64,000 nucleotides of DNA from Actinokineospora bangkokensis (GCF_001940455.1 NZ_MKQR01000016.1:279125-343124), one strand, 5' to 3'; counted from the first letter of the stretch, positions 1-8,739 are shown. Made by a program: numbers and translations. Notes: generated from the sequence alone by a model not told the origin.

Positions 1-420
1 GCCGCGCTGGCCGCCGCCCTGCCCGCCGCGGGTCCCGCCGACGACGACGCCGCCCGCGCCGCGCACGAGGCGCTGGAGGCCGCGATCGCCGCGGGCGACG
101 TCACCGCCCACCACCGGGAGAGCAGGCGGTTCCACTTCGCCCTGGTGTCCCCGTGCGGGATGCACCGGCTGCTCAAGATGTTCGAATCCGCCTGGAACAT
201 CACCGAACCGGTGCGCCCCATGGCCCACATCGCCCCCGGGGACCGCTCGGTGCTGCACGACGACCACGCGGACATGCTGGCCGCGTTCGTCGCCCGCGAC
301 GCCGAGGCGCTGCTGTCGGCCGCGCGCGCCCACCACAGCAGGCTCGCGTCCCTGCTCGGCGCCGTCCCGCAGCACACCGGTCTGCTGGCCGAACGCGGGC
401 CAGGGGAAATATACGATTGA
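1..420 (+). CDS. GntR-family regulator, C-terminal FCD domain (5' end missing)
   Basis: The reading frame is open from the first base and stops at 418-420, so the winged-helix N-terminus lies outside the window. The visible 139 residues match the all-helical FCD ligand-binding domain: the segment RFHFALVSPCGMHRLLKM, then LHDDHADMLAAFVARDAEAL, and a closing ARAHHSRL. The spaced histidines and aspartates are those that usually bind a metal and a small carboxylate ligand in this family. It ends 81 bases before an NCS1 transporter and a racemase on the same strand, so a regulator of hydantoin, allantoin or pyrimidine use is the natural inference. The effector cannot be read from the sequence. Confidence 0.8.
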   Translation, partial: AALAAALPAAGPADDDAARAAHEALEAAIAAGDVTAHHRESRRFHFALVSPCGMHRLLKMFESAWNITEPVRPMAHIAPGDRSVLHDDHADMLAAFVARDAEALLSAARAHHSRLASLLGAVPQHTGLLAERGPGEIYD

Positions 421-501
421 GTTGATGGCCGCGTAACACCGCGCTCCTAGCCTCGTTCCGCAGCGGCGCCCCCTCCCCCGCCGCGCGCTAGGAGAGTGAC
501 G

Positions 502-2088
502 ATGTCCGACACCGCACTGCCCTACCAGGAACACCCCCGCCCCCTCCCGCCCGGCGCGAGCACCGGCCACGACGACCTCGTCGAAGCGGCGGGGGCGCCC
601 GTCGGCGGCGGGCTCGTCAAACCGGGCTACGACCCCCGGCTCACCAACGAGGACCTGGCCCCGCTGAAGAAGCAGACCTGGGGCTCCTACAACATCTTCG
701 CCTTCTGGATGTCCGATGTGCACAGCGTCGGCGGGTACGTCACCGCGGGCAGCCTGTTCGCGCTCGGGCTCAGCAGCTGGCAGGTGCTGGTGGCGCTGCT
801 CATCGGGATCAGCGTCGTCTACCTGTTCTGCAACTGGGTCGCCAAGCCCAGCCAGCGCGCGGGCGTGCCGTACCCGGTCATCTGCCGGGCCTCGTTCGGC
901 GTGCTCGGCGCGAACGTGCCCGCCATCATCCGCGGCCTGATCGCCGTGGCCTGGTACGGCATCCAGACCTACCTGGCCTCGGCGGCGCTGGACGTGGTGC
1001 TGCTCAAGCTCTTCCCCGGCCTGCTGCCCTACGCCCAGGTGGAGCAGTACGGGTTCGCCGGGCTCCCGCTGCTGGGCTGGGGGACCTTCGCCCTGCTGTG
1101 GGTGCTGCAGGCGGCGGTGTTCTGGACCGGCATGGAGACCATCCGCCGGTTCATCGACTTCTGCGGCCCCGCGGTCTACGTGGTCATGTTCGTCCTCGCG
1201 GGCTACCTGCTGGTCAAGGCGGGCTGGGGCGCGGTCGACCTGAACCTGGGCGAGGTCGAGCACACCGGCCTGGACTCCATCCCGGTGATGCTCGGGGCCA
1301 TCGCGCTGGTGGTGTCCTACTTCTCCGGGCCGATGCTCAACTTCGGCGACTTCTCCCGCTACGGCAAGGACTTCGCCGCGGTGAAGCGGGGCAACCTGCT
1401 GGGGCTGCCGCTGAACTTCCTGGTGTTCTCGATCCTGGTCGTGGTCACCGCGTCGCTGACCGTGCCGGTGTTCGGCGAGCTGATCACCGACCCGGTGGCC
1501 ACCGTGGCCCGCATCGACTCCACCTTCGCGATCGTGCTGGGGGCGCTGACGTTCACCACCGCGACCATCGGCATCAACATCGTCGCGAACTTCATCTCCC
1601 CCGCATTCGACTTCTCCAACGTCAACCCGCAGCGGATCAGCTGGCGCGCGGGCGGCATGATCGCCGCCGTCGGCTCGGTGCTGATCACGCCGTGGAACCT
1701 CTACAACAACCCCGAGGTCATCCACTACACGCTGGAGACCCTGGGCGCGTTCATCGGGCCGCTGTTCGGCGTGCTCATCGCGGACTACTACCTGGTGCGC
1801 AAGCAGGAGGTGGTCGTCGACGACCTGTTCACCCTCAAGCCCACCGGCCGCTACCACTACCGGCGCGGCTACAACCCCGCCGCGATCGCGGCCACGGTGG
1901 TCGGCGCGGTGGTGGCGATGGTGCCGGTGCTGTGGCAGAGCGGGCCCGGGATGGCCACCGCCTCGCAGTACAGCTGGTTCATCGGCATGCTGCTCGGCCT
2001 GGGCACCTACCTGCTCGCCGCGCCCGCGTTCCGGGTGGCGGAGCAGAGCCGCGTCGGCGCGGCGGAGCCCGAGGTGGTCGAGGTCTGA
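502..2088 (+). CDS. NCS1-family nucleobase/hydantoin:cation symporter
   Basis: The 528-residue protein has about twelve hydrophobic segments and the hallmarks of the nucleobase:cation symporter-1 family (allantoin, uracil, cytosine, hydantoin permeases). These include a hydrophilic N-terminus ending in LTNEDLAPLKKQTWGSYN, the motif FAFWMSDVHSVGGY in the first membrane segment, and NWVAKPSQRAGVPYPV. An in-frame GTG lies at 496, but ATG at 502 is preferred because GGAG at 491-494 then sits 7 bases upstream. The stop overlaps the start of the racemase gene by one base (TGATG), so the two are translationally coupled. With the racemase, the best guess for the substrate is a hydantoin or allantoin; family members differ by few residues, so this is not certain. 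Confidence 0.88.
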   Translation: MSDTALPYQEHPRPLPPGASTGHDDLVEAAGAPVGGGLVKPGYDPRLTNEDLAPLKKQTWGSYNIFAFWMSDVHSVGGYVTAGSLFALGLSSWQVLVALLIGISVVYLFCNWVAKPSQRAGVPYPVICRASFGVLGANVPAIIRGLIAVAWYGIQTYLASAALDVVLLKLFPGLLPYAQVEQYGFAGLPLLGWGTFALLWVLQAAVFWTGMETIRRFIDFCGPAVYVVMFVLAGYLLVKAGWGAVDLNLGEVEHTGLDSIPVMLGAIALVVSYFSGPMLNFGDFSRYGKDFAAVKRGNLLGLPLNFLVFSILVVVTASLTVPVFGELITDPVATVARIDSTFAIVLGALTFTTATIGINIVANFISPAFDFSNVNPQRISWRAGGMIAAVGSVLITPWNLYNNPEVIHYTLETLGAFIGPLFGVLIADYYLVRKQEVVVDDLFTLKPTGRYHYRRGYNPAAIAATVVGAVVAMVPVLWQSGPGMATASQYSWFIGMLLGLGTYLLAAPAFRVAEQSRVGAAEPEVVEV

Positions 2089-2819
2089 TGGAACTGCTGG
2101 TCATCAACCCGAACACCTCGGCGCCGATGACCGCGCTCGTCGAGCGGGCTGCCCGGGCCGTCGCCGGTCCGGGCACCCGCGTGCGCGCGGTCACCCCGGC
2201 CATGGGCCCGGCCTCGATCGAGAGCCACTACGACGAGGCGCTGGCGGTGCCCGGCGTGCTGGCCGAAGTGGCCGCCGGGGAGCGGGCGGGGGTCGACGGG
2301 TACGTGCTGGCCTGCTTCGGCGACCCCGGCCTCGACGCCGCCCGCGAGGTCGCCACCGGGCCCGTGGTGGGCATCGCCGAGGCGGCCATGCGCACCGCGA
2401 TGTACCTGGGGCGCGGCTTCAGCGTGGTGACGACGCTGGCCCGCACGACCGGCCGCGCGCGCGACCTCGCCGCCCGGTACGGCGCGGAGCGGGCGTGCCT
2501 GGGCGTGCACGCGTGCGGCATCCCGGTGCTCGACCTGGAGTCCGACCCCGACGCGGTGAAGAAGGTGGTGGCCGCGTGCGCGGTCGCCCTGGAGGCCGAC
2601 GGGTCGGACGCGGTCGTGCTGGGCTGCGCCGGGATGGCCGAGCTGTGCGCGGTCGTGTCGGCGGAGCTGGGCGTGCCCGTGGTCGACGGCGTGCAGGCCG
2701 CGGTGCTGGCGGCGCAGTCGTTGGTGGCCATGGGGTTGCGCGGTCCGGCGCGCGGGGAGTTCGCCCCGCCCCCGGCCAAGCCCTACCTGGGCCTGATGGC
2801 GGAATTCACCCGTGGGTGA
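2088..2819 (+). CDS. Asp/Glu/hydantoin racemase family protein
   Basis: The product (243 aa) belongs to the cofactor-independent aspartate/glutamate/hydantoin racemase family. It begins MELLVINPNTS, as hydantoin and allantoin racemases do. The two catalytic cysteines are visible as C76 in LACFGDPG and C180 in VVLGCAGMA, each at the mouth of one half of the pseudo-symmetric fold. The known role in this subfamily is interconversion of the stereoisomers of 5-substituted hydantoins or of allantoin before ring opening. The start overlaps the stop of the upstream NCS1 transporter, so uptake and racemisation are probably made together. No hydantoinase or carbamoylase gene is present in the window. 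Hydantoin versus allantoin cannot be separated by sequence alone. Confidence 0.85.
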   Translation: MELLVINPNTSAPMTALVERAARAVAGPGTRVRAVTPAMGPASIESHYDEALAVPGVLAEVAAGERAGVDGYVLACFGDPGLDAAREVATGPVVGIAEAAMRTAMYLGRGFSVVTTLARTTGRARDLAARYGAERACLGVHACGIPVLDLESDPDAVKKVVAACAVALEADGSDAVVLGCAGMAELCAVVSAELGVPVVDGVQAAVLAAQSLVAMGLRGPARGEFAPPPAKPYLGLMAEFTRG

Positions 2820-2875
2820 TTGACCGATCGCGCCCGGGTTCCGTTAACTGGGGACCCGGGTGCGAGGAGGTCGAC

Positions 2876-3961
2876 GTGCGACGCTGGCTGGTACCGGTCC
2901 TGACCGCGGCGGCCCTGGCCGCTCCCCCGGCGCTGCACAGCCCCGCCGAGGCCGCCGTCGCCCTGACCGCGCGGCAACTGGCCGGGCAGCGTGTCGTCTA
3001 CTCCTACCCCGGGCTCGTGCCGCCGCAGTCGCTGCTGGACCGCGTCCGCGCGGGCGAGGCGGCGGGGGTCATCTTCTTCGGCGAGAACATCTCCAGCCCC
3101 ACCCAGATCGCCGGTGTCGTCGCGCAGCTGCGCCAAGCCGCGGCCGCGAGCCCGGTCCCCACCCCCCTGCTGCTGATGACCGACCAGGAGGGCGGGCAGA
3201 TCCGCCGCCTGCCTGGCGCTCCGGAGCTGTCGCAGAAGCAGGTGGGGCAGTTGGGCACGACGGCGGCCGCGGACGCGGGAACGTCGGCGGGGAACAACCT
3301 GCGCGGTGTCGGCATGAACGTCAACCTGGCGCCCGTCGCGGACGTCTACCGCACCCCGGGCGACCTCATGGACCAGTACGGCCGCTCGTACTCCACCAAC
3401 TCCGCCTCGGTGGGGGTGCTGAGCCGGACCTTCATCCAGGCCCAGCAGGCGACCGGCGTCGCCGCCACGGCCAAGCACTTCCCCGGCCTCGGACCCGCGG
3501 CCGCCACCGAGAACACCGACCTGCGCCCGGTCACCGTGTCCACCACGCTGTCGGACCTGCGCACGAAGGACGAACCGCCCTACGACGCCGCGGTGTCGGT
3601 GGGGGTGAAGCTCGTCATGCTGTCCTGGGCGGTGTACCCGGCGCTCGACCCGAACCGCCCGGCGGGCCTGTCCCGCACCGTCGTCCAGGGCGAACTGCGC
3701 CAAGGCCACGCCTTCCGCGGCGTCACCATCTCCGACGCGCTGGAGGCCGGTGCTCTCCAGGCCTACGGCGGCACCGGCAACCGCGCCGTGCTCTGCGCCC
3801 AGGCCGGTGTCGACCTCATCCTCGCCTCGGCCCGCGACACCGGCCAGGGCGACCAGGTGGTGACCGCGCTGTCCACCGCCTACACCGGCGGCACCCTCGA
3901 CCGGGCCGAGTTCACCGCGTCCACCGACCGCGTCCTGGCCCTGCGCGCGAGCCTGCCCTGA
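2876..3961 (+). CDS. Secreted glycoside hydrolase family 3 protein (NagZ-like)
   Basis: The GTG at 2876 follows a full AGGAGG at 2865-2870 and opens a signal peptide (RRWLVPVLTAAALAAPPAL, cleavage near SPAEA). The mature protein is a single GH3 barrel of about 335 residues: GVIFFGENI, LLMTDQEGG, the substrate loop TAKHFPGLG, and TISDALEAGAL, whose Asp is the expected nucleophile. The family removes beta-linked sugars, in bacteria often N-acetylglucosamine from wall fragments. In NagZ the acid/base His lies in a loop after KHFPG; here the loop reads PAAATENTDLRPV without a His, so activity or mechanism may differ. Total length is 361 aa and there is no second GH3 domain. It faces the MarR gene, stop to stop, 4 bases apart. 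Confidence 0.85.
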   Translation: MRRWLVPVLTAAALAAPPALHSPAEAAVALTARQLAGQRVVYSYPGLVPPQSLLDRVRAGEAAGVIFFGENISSPTQIAGVVAQLRQAAAASPVPTPLLLMTDQEGGQIRRLPGAPELSQKQVGQLGTTAAADAGTSAGNNLRGVGMNVNLAPVADVYRTPGDLMDQYGRSYSTNSASVGVLSRTFIQAQQATGVAATAKHFPGLGPAAATENTDLRPVTVSTTLSDLRTKDEPPYDAAVSVGVKLVMLSWAVYPALDPNRPAGLSRTVVQGELRQGHAFRGVTISDALEAGALQAYGGTGNRAVLCAQAGVDLILASARDTGQGDQVVTALSTAYTGGTLDRAEFTASTDRVLALRASLP

Positions 3962-3965
3962 CCGC

Positions 3966-4403
3966 TCAGGCGACCCCGGTGCCGCCCAGCTTGTGCAGCA
4001 GCCCGGTCAGCAGCTCCACCTCGTGCTGGTCCCACTCGGCCAGCGCCGCGCGCCACCGCGAGCGCTGGTCGTCCAGCAGCGCCGTCAACCCCTTGTGCCC
4101 GCTCGGGGTCAGCTGCACCAACCGGGCGCGGGCGTCGCTGGGGTCGATGACCCGCTCCAGCAGCGCCAGGCGGACGGCGGCGTCCACCTGGCGGCTCAGC
4201 GTCGACTTGTCCAGCGACAGCCGCGACGCCGCCTCCGACATCCGCAGCGGACCGGTGTGCAGCACCAGCACCAGCAGCGGGTAGACGGTCGGGTCCAGCC
4301 TCGGGTGCAGCGTGCGCGCCGAGTCGCGGACGGCGGCGCGGGCGCGGCGCCACATCGCCGTCAGCTCCGCCTCCAGGCCGGGGAGCGCGTCTTCGGTGGC
4401 CAC
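3966..4403 (-). CDS. MarR-family transcriptional regulator
   Basis: This 145-residue protein is a typical one-domain MarR repressor. Helical dimer parts flank a winged helix-turn-helix at about residues 50-105: MSEAASRLSLDKSTLSRQVD is the recognition region, and DPSDARARLVQLTP is the wing with its usual D-x-R motif. It ends VELLTGLLHKL. It stands alone on the minus strand, convergent with the GH3 gene and 51 bases downstream of the siderophore-interacting protein gene, so it could be co-transcribed with the latter. No operator was recognised immediately upstream. The ligand is unknown. Confidence 0.85.
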   Translation of the reverse strand: MATEDALPGLEAELTAMWRRARAAVRDSARTLHPRLDPTVYPLLVLVLHTGPLRMSEAASRLSLDKSTLSRQVDAAVRLALLERVIDPSDARARLVQLTPSGHKGLTALLDDQRSRWRAALAEWDQHEVELLTGLLHKLGGTGVA

Positions 4404-4454
4404 GGAGCCTCATTCCAAGCGTCGAGGGCGAACCCCGATCCTAGCCCGGACGGC

Positions 4455-5207
4455 TCACACCGGGTCTGTGCGCTTCGCCGCCTGGAACTCCGGCTCGGCC
4501 ATGCCCCGGCGCCAGTACCCGGAGATCGACAGCTGGTCCACGTCCGCGAGGACCGAGCGCAACTGCTTCACCGCACCGGTCTCGCCGTGCACGAACGCAT
4601 GACCCCGCCCGGCGGGCAACGGGTACTCCCGCACCGCGTCCACCAGCGTCCCGGGCGCCACCCAGCGGATGTCCACAGCGGCCTCGGTGACGAACTTCTG
4701 CTCCTCGGCGCTGTCGTCGACCTCCAGGAAGGCCACGCCCACCGCGTGCGCGGGCAGCGACTCGATGGCGGCGCCGATCGCGGGCAGCGCGGCGGCGTCA
4801 CCGGCGAACAGGTGCCAGTCGGCGGAGTCGTCCGGCCGGTAGGCACCGCCGGGGCCCATGAAGGAGAACTCCTCGCCGGGGCGCACCGCCGCCGCCCACG
4901 GCCCGGCCAGGCCGGTGTCGCCGTGGTGGACGAAGTCGATCGCCAGCTCGTCGGGGGTGCGGTGGCGGATGGTGTAGGTGCGGGTGACCAGGTTGCCGGA
5001 CGCGCGCAGCTCGGCGGCGTCGAGCGGGCCCTCCGGCCTGCCGTCGGGGAAGAACAGCAGCTTGACGTAATTGTCGGTGAACCCGTTGTCGGCCACGGCC
5101 GCCAGGCCGGGGCCGCCCGCCCAGACCCGCACCATGTGCGGGGTGATCCACTCGGTGCGGGTGACGGTGAGGGTGTGCACCGGTCGGGTGCGCTGCGGGG
5201 CTGGCAC
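4455..5207 (-). CDS. Siderophore-interacting protein (FAD/NAD(P)H ferric-siderophore reductase)
   Basis: At 250 residues, the protein matches the SIP family (ViuB and YqjH relatives), which reduces ferric siderophores in the cytoplasm to release iron. The N-terminal FAD-binding barrel includes NYVKLLFFPDG and the flavin motif VTRTYTIRH; the C-terminal part, LFAGDAAALPAIGAAIE, is the pyridine-nucleotide-side domain, and SISGYWRRGMAEPEFQ closes the protein, as in this family. The ATG at 5207 follows GGAGG. A near-perfect IdeR/DtxR iron box lies 21 bases upstream of the start (5228-5246), so the gene should be repressed when iron is plentiful. No siderophore biosynthesis gene is in the window. 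Confidence 0.9.
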   Translation of the reverse strand: MPAPQRTRPVHTLTVTRTEWITPHMVRVWAGGPGLAAVADNGFTDNYVKLLFFPDGRPEGPLDAAELRASGNLVTRTYTIRHRTPDELAIDFVHHGDTGLAGPWAAAVRPGEEFSFMGPGGAYRPDDSADWHLFAGDAAALPAIGAAIESLPAHAVGVAFLEVDDSAEEQKFVTEAAVDIRWVAPGTLVDAVREYPLPAGRGHAFVHGETGAVKQLRSVLADVDQLSISGYWRRGMAEPEFQAAKRTDPV

Positions 5208-5227
5208 GGCGGAGCCTCCCAGGTGTG

Positions 5228-5246
5228 TTAGGTAAGCCTAACTTAC
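5228..5246 (-). promoter_or_regulatory. Iron box (IdeR/DmdR-type operator)
   Basis: The sequence TTAGGTAAGCCTAACTTAC is a 19-base imperfect palindrome close to the actinobacterial iron box, TTAGGTTAGGCTAACCTAA. It sits 20 bases above the start codon of the siderophore-interacting protein gene, where a bound Fe(II)-IdeR dimer would block transcription. The match to the consensus is seen in the sequence; iron control is inferred from known DtxR-family biology. Confidence 0.8.
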
Positions 5247-5277
5247 TCCTGGGAGGCTCCGGTTGGCGAGCCGCCGG

Positions 5278-6873
5278 TCAGGGGCGGGCGCTCTCGATGC
5301 TGCTCAGCTCCGCCTCGCGCACCGACCGGCCGCGGGCCGCGGTGACCCGCCAGAGGGTCGTGACGCTCTGCAGCGGGTGCAGGAACCAGCCCCAGGCGCC
5401 GATCACCGGCAGCGAGCGGGCCACCCGGCCGCGGGCGCGCCGCTCCGAGCGCGAGTGCCAGCCGATGTGCAGCTCGAAGAGCAGGATGCCGACCGCGGCG
5501 GGCGCGGCGAACATGATCGAGGCCTCGATGCCGTAGCCCTTGCCCGCGGCGTGCTCCCAGTTCAGGTAGCACGACCCGGCCAGCAGGAGCAGCAGCGCGA
5601 TGCGCGGCCCGGCGCCGGAGTAGGGCGAGAGGGCGTAGCGGTGCGCCAAGCCCGCCACGATCAGCGCGGAGGCGTCGAACACCAGCGACACGACCGCGGC
5701 GAGCGGGGTCGGGATGCTGAAGCTGCGGGCGTACTCGAACAGCGACCACCAGGAGATGCCCATGGCCGCGACGAGCACGACGATCCAGGCCATGTTGGCC
5801 GACCAGGACAGCGCCACCGGCACCCTGGGCAGCGCGGCCGCCACCGGCGACGGGTCCACCGGCGCGGCGGCGACGCGCTCGGCGTGCGCGGTCACCGGCT
5901 CCACGGGCGGCGCGGCGGGCTCGGCGACGACGAGGTCCTTGCCCGCGGGGCGCTCGTCCGCCCGCTCGGCGCCCGCGTCGGCGTCGCGCGCCTGCTCGGC
6001 CTCGTCCGCGGGCCCGGCCTCCTCGGGCTTGTCGACGCCCTCGTCGAGCCACGACAGGTCGACCGGCCCGGCCTCGGCCGGGGTGTCGGCGTCGTCGCGC
6101 ACGGGGGTCAGCGTGACCAGGGTCGGGGAGTCGTCCTCGGCCGCCGCGCGCGCGGCGGGGTCGACCTTGCCGAAGACCTCGGTGGCGTCCGCCGGGCGGG
6201 CCTGCTCGGCCTTGCCCGTCTCGACCGCGGTGTCCATGTTGTCTGTGGTGTCCTTGTCTGCCGGGGTGTCCACGCCGGGGACGCCCGCCACGGGAACGTC
6301 CGCCACGCCCTCGGCCGCGGCGCCGTCCGCCGCGACCGCCTCCGCGCCGACCGCGGTGGCGCCGGTGGCGGCCGCGGTGCCGTTGGTGCTCTTGCCCTTG
6401 GTCCTGGTCCGCGCCTTGGCCGGGGTGCCGTTGGCGGCCCTGCCCTGCTTGGCCGAGCCGTTGGTGGCCGAGCCGTTGGTGGCCGCCTTGGCCGCGCCGT
6501 TCGCCGAGCCGTTGGTCGCGGCCTTCGCCGCGCCGTCGGCCGCGCCGTTCGACGACCCGTTCGTCGCTCCGTTCGCGGACCCGTTCGACGACCCGGTGCC
6601 GGTGCGCAGCGCGTCCAGCTCGGCGAGCAGCCCGGGGCTGAGCGCGACGAGGTCACCGGTGTCACCGAGCTGGTTCTCCCGCCGCCAGGTCTCGATGACG
6701 TTGGTCGCGTAGGACCGGGCGGTGGTGACCCCGTAGGCGTCCAGGAACTGCTGGACACCGTGGGTGGTGGGCGGGTCGACCTGCTCGCACGCGTAGCGGA
6801 TCTTGTCAGCGATGGTGGCTCGTCCGGCCAACGCGAGCGCGTGGGCCGGATCGAGGGCGCTCTCCTGGCTCAC
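5278..6873 (-). CDS. DUF2637-type membrane protein with long low-complexity linker
   Basis: The 531-residue product has three parts. Residues 1-85 are folded, with an SYATNVIETWRRENQLG segment. Residues 90-340 are a low-complexity acidic and Ala/Gly/Asn/Ser/Thr-rich linker, with repeated NGSANGAAKAATNG-like units at about 95-145. From about residue 350 there are four membrane segments (MAWIVVLVAAMGISWWSLF, VVSLVFDASALIVAGLAHRY, IALLLLLAGSCYLNWEH, IMFAAPAAVGILLFELHIG), which fit DUF2637, a family related to SpdB-like plasmid-spread proteins of Streptomyces. The GTG start at 6873 is preceded by GGGAGGA. The role is unknown; DUF2637 proteins are common both in chromosomes and near conjugative elements, and nothing else conjugative is nearby. 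Confidence 0.7.
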   Translation of the reverse strand: MSQESALDPAHALALAGRATIADKIRYACEQVDPPTTHGVQQFLDAYGVTTARSYATNVIETWRRENQLGDTGDLVALSPGLLAELDALRTGTGSSNGSANGATNGSSNGAADGAAKAATNGSANGAAKAATNGSATNGSAKQGRAANGTPAKARTRTKGKSTNGTAAATGATAVGAEAVAADGAAAEGVADVPVAGVPGVDTPADKDTTDNMDTAVETGKAEQARPADATEVFGKVDPAARAAAEDDSPTLVTLTPVRDDADTPAEAGPVDLSWLDEGVDKPEEAGPADEAEQARDADAGAERADERPAGKDLVVAEPAAPPVEPVTAHAERVAAAPVDPSPVAAALPRVPVALSWSANMAWIVVLVAAMGISWWSLFEYARSFSIPTPLAAVVSLVFDASALIVAGLAHRYALSPYSGAGPRIALLLLLAGSCYLNWEHAAGKGYGIEASIMFAAPAAVGILLFELHIGWHSRSERRARGRVARSLPVIGAWGWFLHPLQSVTTLWRVTAARGRSVREAELSSIESARP

Positions 6874-6991
6874 CTGCGCGGTCCTCCCGGCTGTAGACGG
6901 CTGACGAGTGGGGGCGTGACTCTTCGGGGTAGGTGCACTGTGTCGGACGAGTGAAGTCAGAGCACCATCGGGCTACCGCAGGGGCCCGATC

Positions 6992-7020
6992 TTGACTCGT
7001 TCGTTTTCGGCCTGTTATCT
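6992..7020 (+). promoter_or_regulatory. Candidate sigma-70-type promoter for the YCII/ECF operon
   Basis: TTGACT (6992-6997) and TTATCT (7015-7020) are separated by 17 bases, close to the housekeeping consensus, about 130 bases before the YCII gene. ECF operons are often self-regulated from a different promoter type, so this may be one of two promoters. Confidence 0.4.
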
Positions 7021-7150
7021 CCGCCTCGGCGCGACACACCGAACGTCACAGTAGCCGCCACCCCGCAAAAAGCCGCAGCCACCCTGTCGATACCGGGGCG
7101 GGCCGTTCGTCTGGGAGGTGGGACCACCCCACCACGACAGGAGGAACACC

Positions 7151-7495
7151 ATGTCGCAGTACCTGCTCAGCATCTTCCAGCCGCCCGGCGAGATGCCCGA
7201 CGAGGCCGCGCTCACCGAGATCATGCGCCAGGTCGAGGAGCTCAACGACGAACTGCGCGCCGCGGGCGCCTGGGTCTTCGGCAACGGCCTGGAGGCCCCG
7301 GAGACCGCTACCGTGCTGCGCGCCGACGGCGACGACGTGCTCGTCACCGACGGCCCGTTCGTCGAGCTCAAGGAACACCTGGGCGGCTTCAGCATCATCG
7401 AGGCCGCCGACCTCGACGAGGCGCTGCGCTGGGGCACCAAGCTGGCGCGGGTGCTCGGCCTGCCGGTCGAGGTGCGCCCGTTCGTCGGCCGCTGA
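7151..7495 (+). CDS. YCII/DGPF-domain protein
   Basis: A full AGGAGG at 7139-7144 marks the ATG at 7151. The protein (114 aa) is a single YCII-related ferredoxin-like domain: MSQYLLSIFQP at the start, the signature VTDGPFVELKEHLGGF, and SIIEAADLDEAL near the end. The DGPF motif names the family. Its stop overlaps the start of the following sigma-factor gene by one base. DGPF proteins paired with a long ECF sigma factor are the defining context of sigma group ECF42, so this protein probably senses or carries a signal for it. The biochemical activity is unknown. Confidence 0.88.
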   Translation: MSQYLLSIFQPPGEMPDEAALTEIMRQVEELNDELRAAGAWVFGNGLEAPETATVLRADGDDVLVTDGPFVELKEHLGGFSIIEAADLDEALRWGTKLARVLGLPVEVRPFVGR

Positions 7496-8715
7496 TGCCC
7501 GCCGACCGCGTCGCCGCGGTGTTCCGCGCCGAGCACGGCCGCGCGGTGGCGTCCCTGGTCCGCTCCCTCGGCGACATCGACCTCGCCGAGGAGGCGGTCC
7601 AGGAGGCGTTCGCGGAGGCGGTGCGCCGCTGGCCCGGATCGGGCGAACCGCCCAACCCGGCCGCCTGGATCATCACCACGGCCCGCAACAAGGCGCTCGA
7701 CCGGGTGCGCCGCGAGTCCACCCGCGGCGCCCGCCAGGCCGCCGCGCACGCGCTGCTGACCGCCGAGCAGGACCCGCCCGAGGAGGAGGGGGCCGTGCGC
7801 GACGACCGGTTGCGGATGCTGTTCACCTGCTGCCACCCCGCGCTCGCCGTGCCCGCCCGCGTCGCGCTGACGCTGCGGCTGCTCGGCGGCCTGACCACCG
7901 CCGAGGTCGCCGCCGCGTTCCTGGTGCCGGAGGCGACGATGGCCCAGCGGGTGACCCGCGCCAAGGCGAAGATCCGCAAGGCGGGCATCCCCTACCGGGT
8001 GCCGCACGAGGCCGACCTGCCCGAGCGGGTCGGCGGCGTGCTCGCGGTGGTGTACCTGGTGTTCACCGAGGGGCACACGGCCAGCTCCGGCGACCGCCTG
8101 GTGCGCCGGGAGCTGTGCGCCGAGGCGGTCCGGCTCGGCAGACTGCTGGTGGAGCTGATGCCCGACGAACCGGAGGCGCTGGGGCTGCTCGCGCTGATGC
8201 TGCTCACCGAGTCCCGCCGCCCCGCGCGCACCGCGCCCGACGGCACCGCGGTGCTGCTGGCCGACCAGGACCGCGGCCGCTGGGACGCCGACCTGGTGCG
8301 CGAGGGCCAGGAGCTCGTCCGCCGCTGCCTGCGCCGCGGCCGACCGGGGCCCTACCAGGTGCAGGCGGCGATCCAGGCCGTGCACAGCGACGCGGCGAGC
8401 GCGGCGGCCACCGACTGGCGGCAGGTCCTCGCGCTCTACGACCACCTGCTGCGCCTGACCCCGACGCCGGTGGTGGCGCTCAACCGCGCCGTCGCGCTCG
8501 CCGAGGTGCACGGGCCGGGTGCCGCGCTGGCCGAGGTGGACCGCGTCGGCCTGGACCACTTCGGCCCGGCGCACACCCTGCGCGCCGAGCTGCTGCGCCG
8601 CCTGGGCCGCACCGGGGAGGCAGCCGCCGCGTACGCCGCCGCGGCCGAGCGCACCGGCAACGCGGTCGAGCGGGCGCGCCTGCTGGCCGCGGGGGAGGCG
8701 GTGGCCCGCGGGTAG
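7495..8715 (+). CDS. ECF42-type RNA polymerase sigma factor with C-terminal extension
   Basis: This 406-residue protein has sigma region 2 at about residues 5-75 (VRSLGDIDLAEEAVQEAFAE, then WIITTARNKALDRVRRE). Sigma region 4 lies at about 120-165 (LRLLGGLTTAEVAAAFLVPE, then MAQRVTRAKAKIRKAG). A helical extension of some 230 residues contains TPR-like units such as VALNRAVALAEVHGPGAA. This extension replaces an anti-sigma factor in group ECF42. The ATG overlaps the YCII stop (TGATG). The extension probably controls activity together with the upstream DGPF protein; the regulon is unknown. Confidence 0.88.
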   Translation: MPADRVAAVFRAEHGRAVASLVRSLGDIDLAEEAVQEAFAEAVRRWPGSGEPPNPAAWIITTARNKALDRVRRESTRGARQAAAHALLTAEQDPPEEEGAVRDDRLRMLFTCCHPALAVPARVALTLRLLGGLTTAEVAAAFLVPEATMAQRVTRAKAKIRKAGIPYRVPHEADLPERVGGVLAVVYLVFTEGHTASSGDRLVRRELCAEAVRLGRLLVELMPDEPEALGLLALMLLTESRRPARTAPDGTAVLLADQDRGRWDADLVREGQELVRRCLRRGRPGPYQVQAAIQAVHSDAASAAATDWRQVLALYDHLLRLTPTPVVALNRAVALAEVHGPGAALAEVDRVGLDHFGPAHTLRAELLRRLGRTGEAAAAYAAAAERTGNAVERARLLAAGEAVARG

Positions 8716-8739
8716 TCGGGCACCCGGCATGATTCCCCG

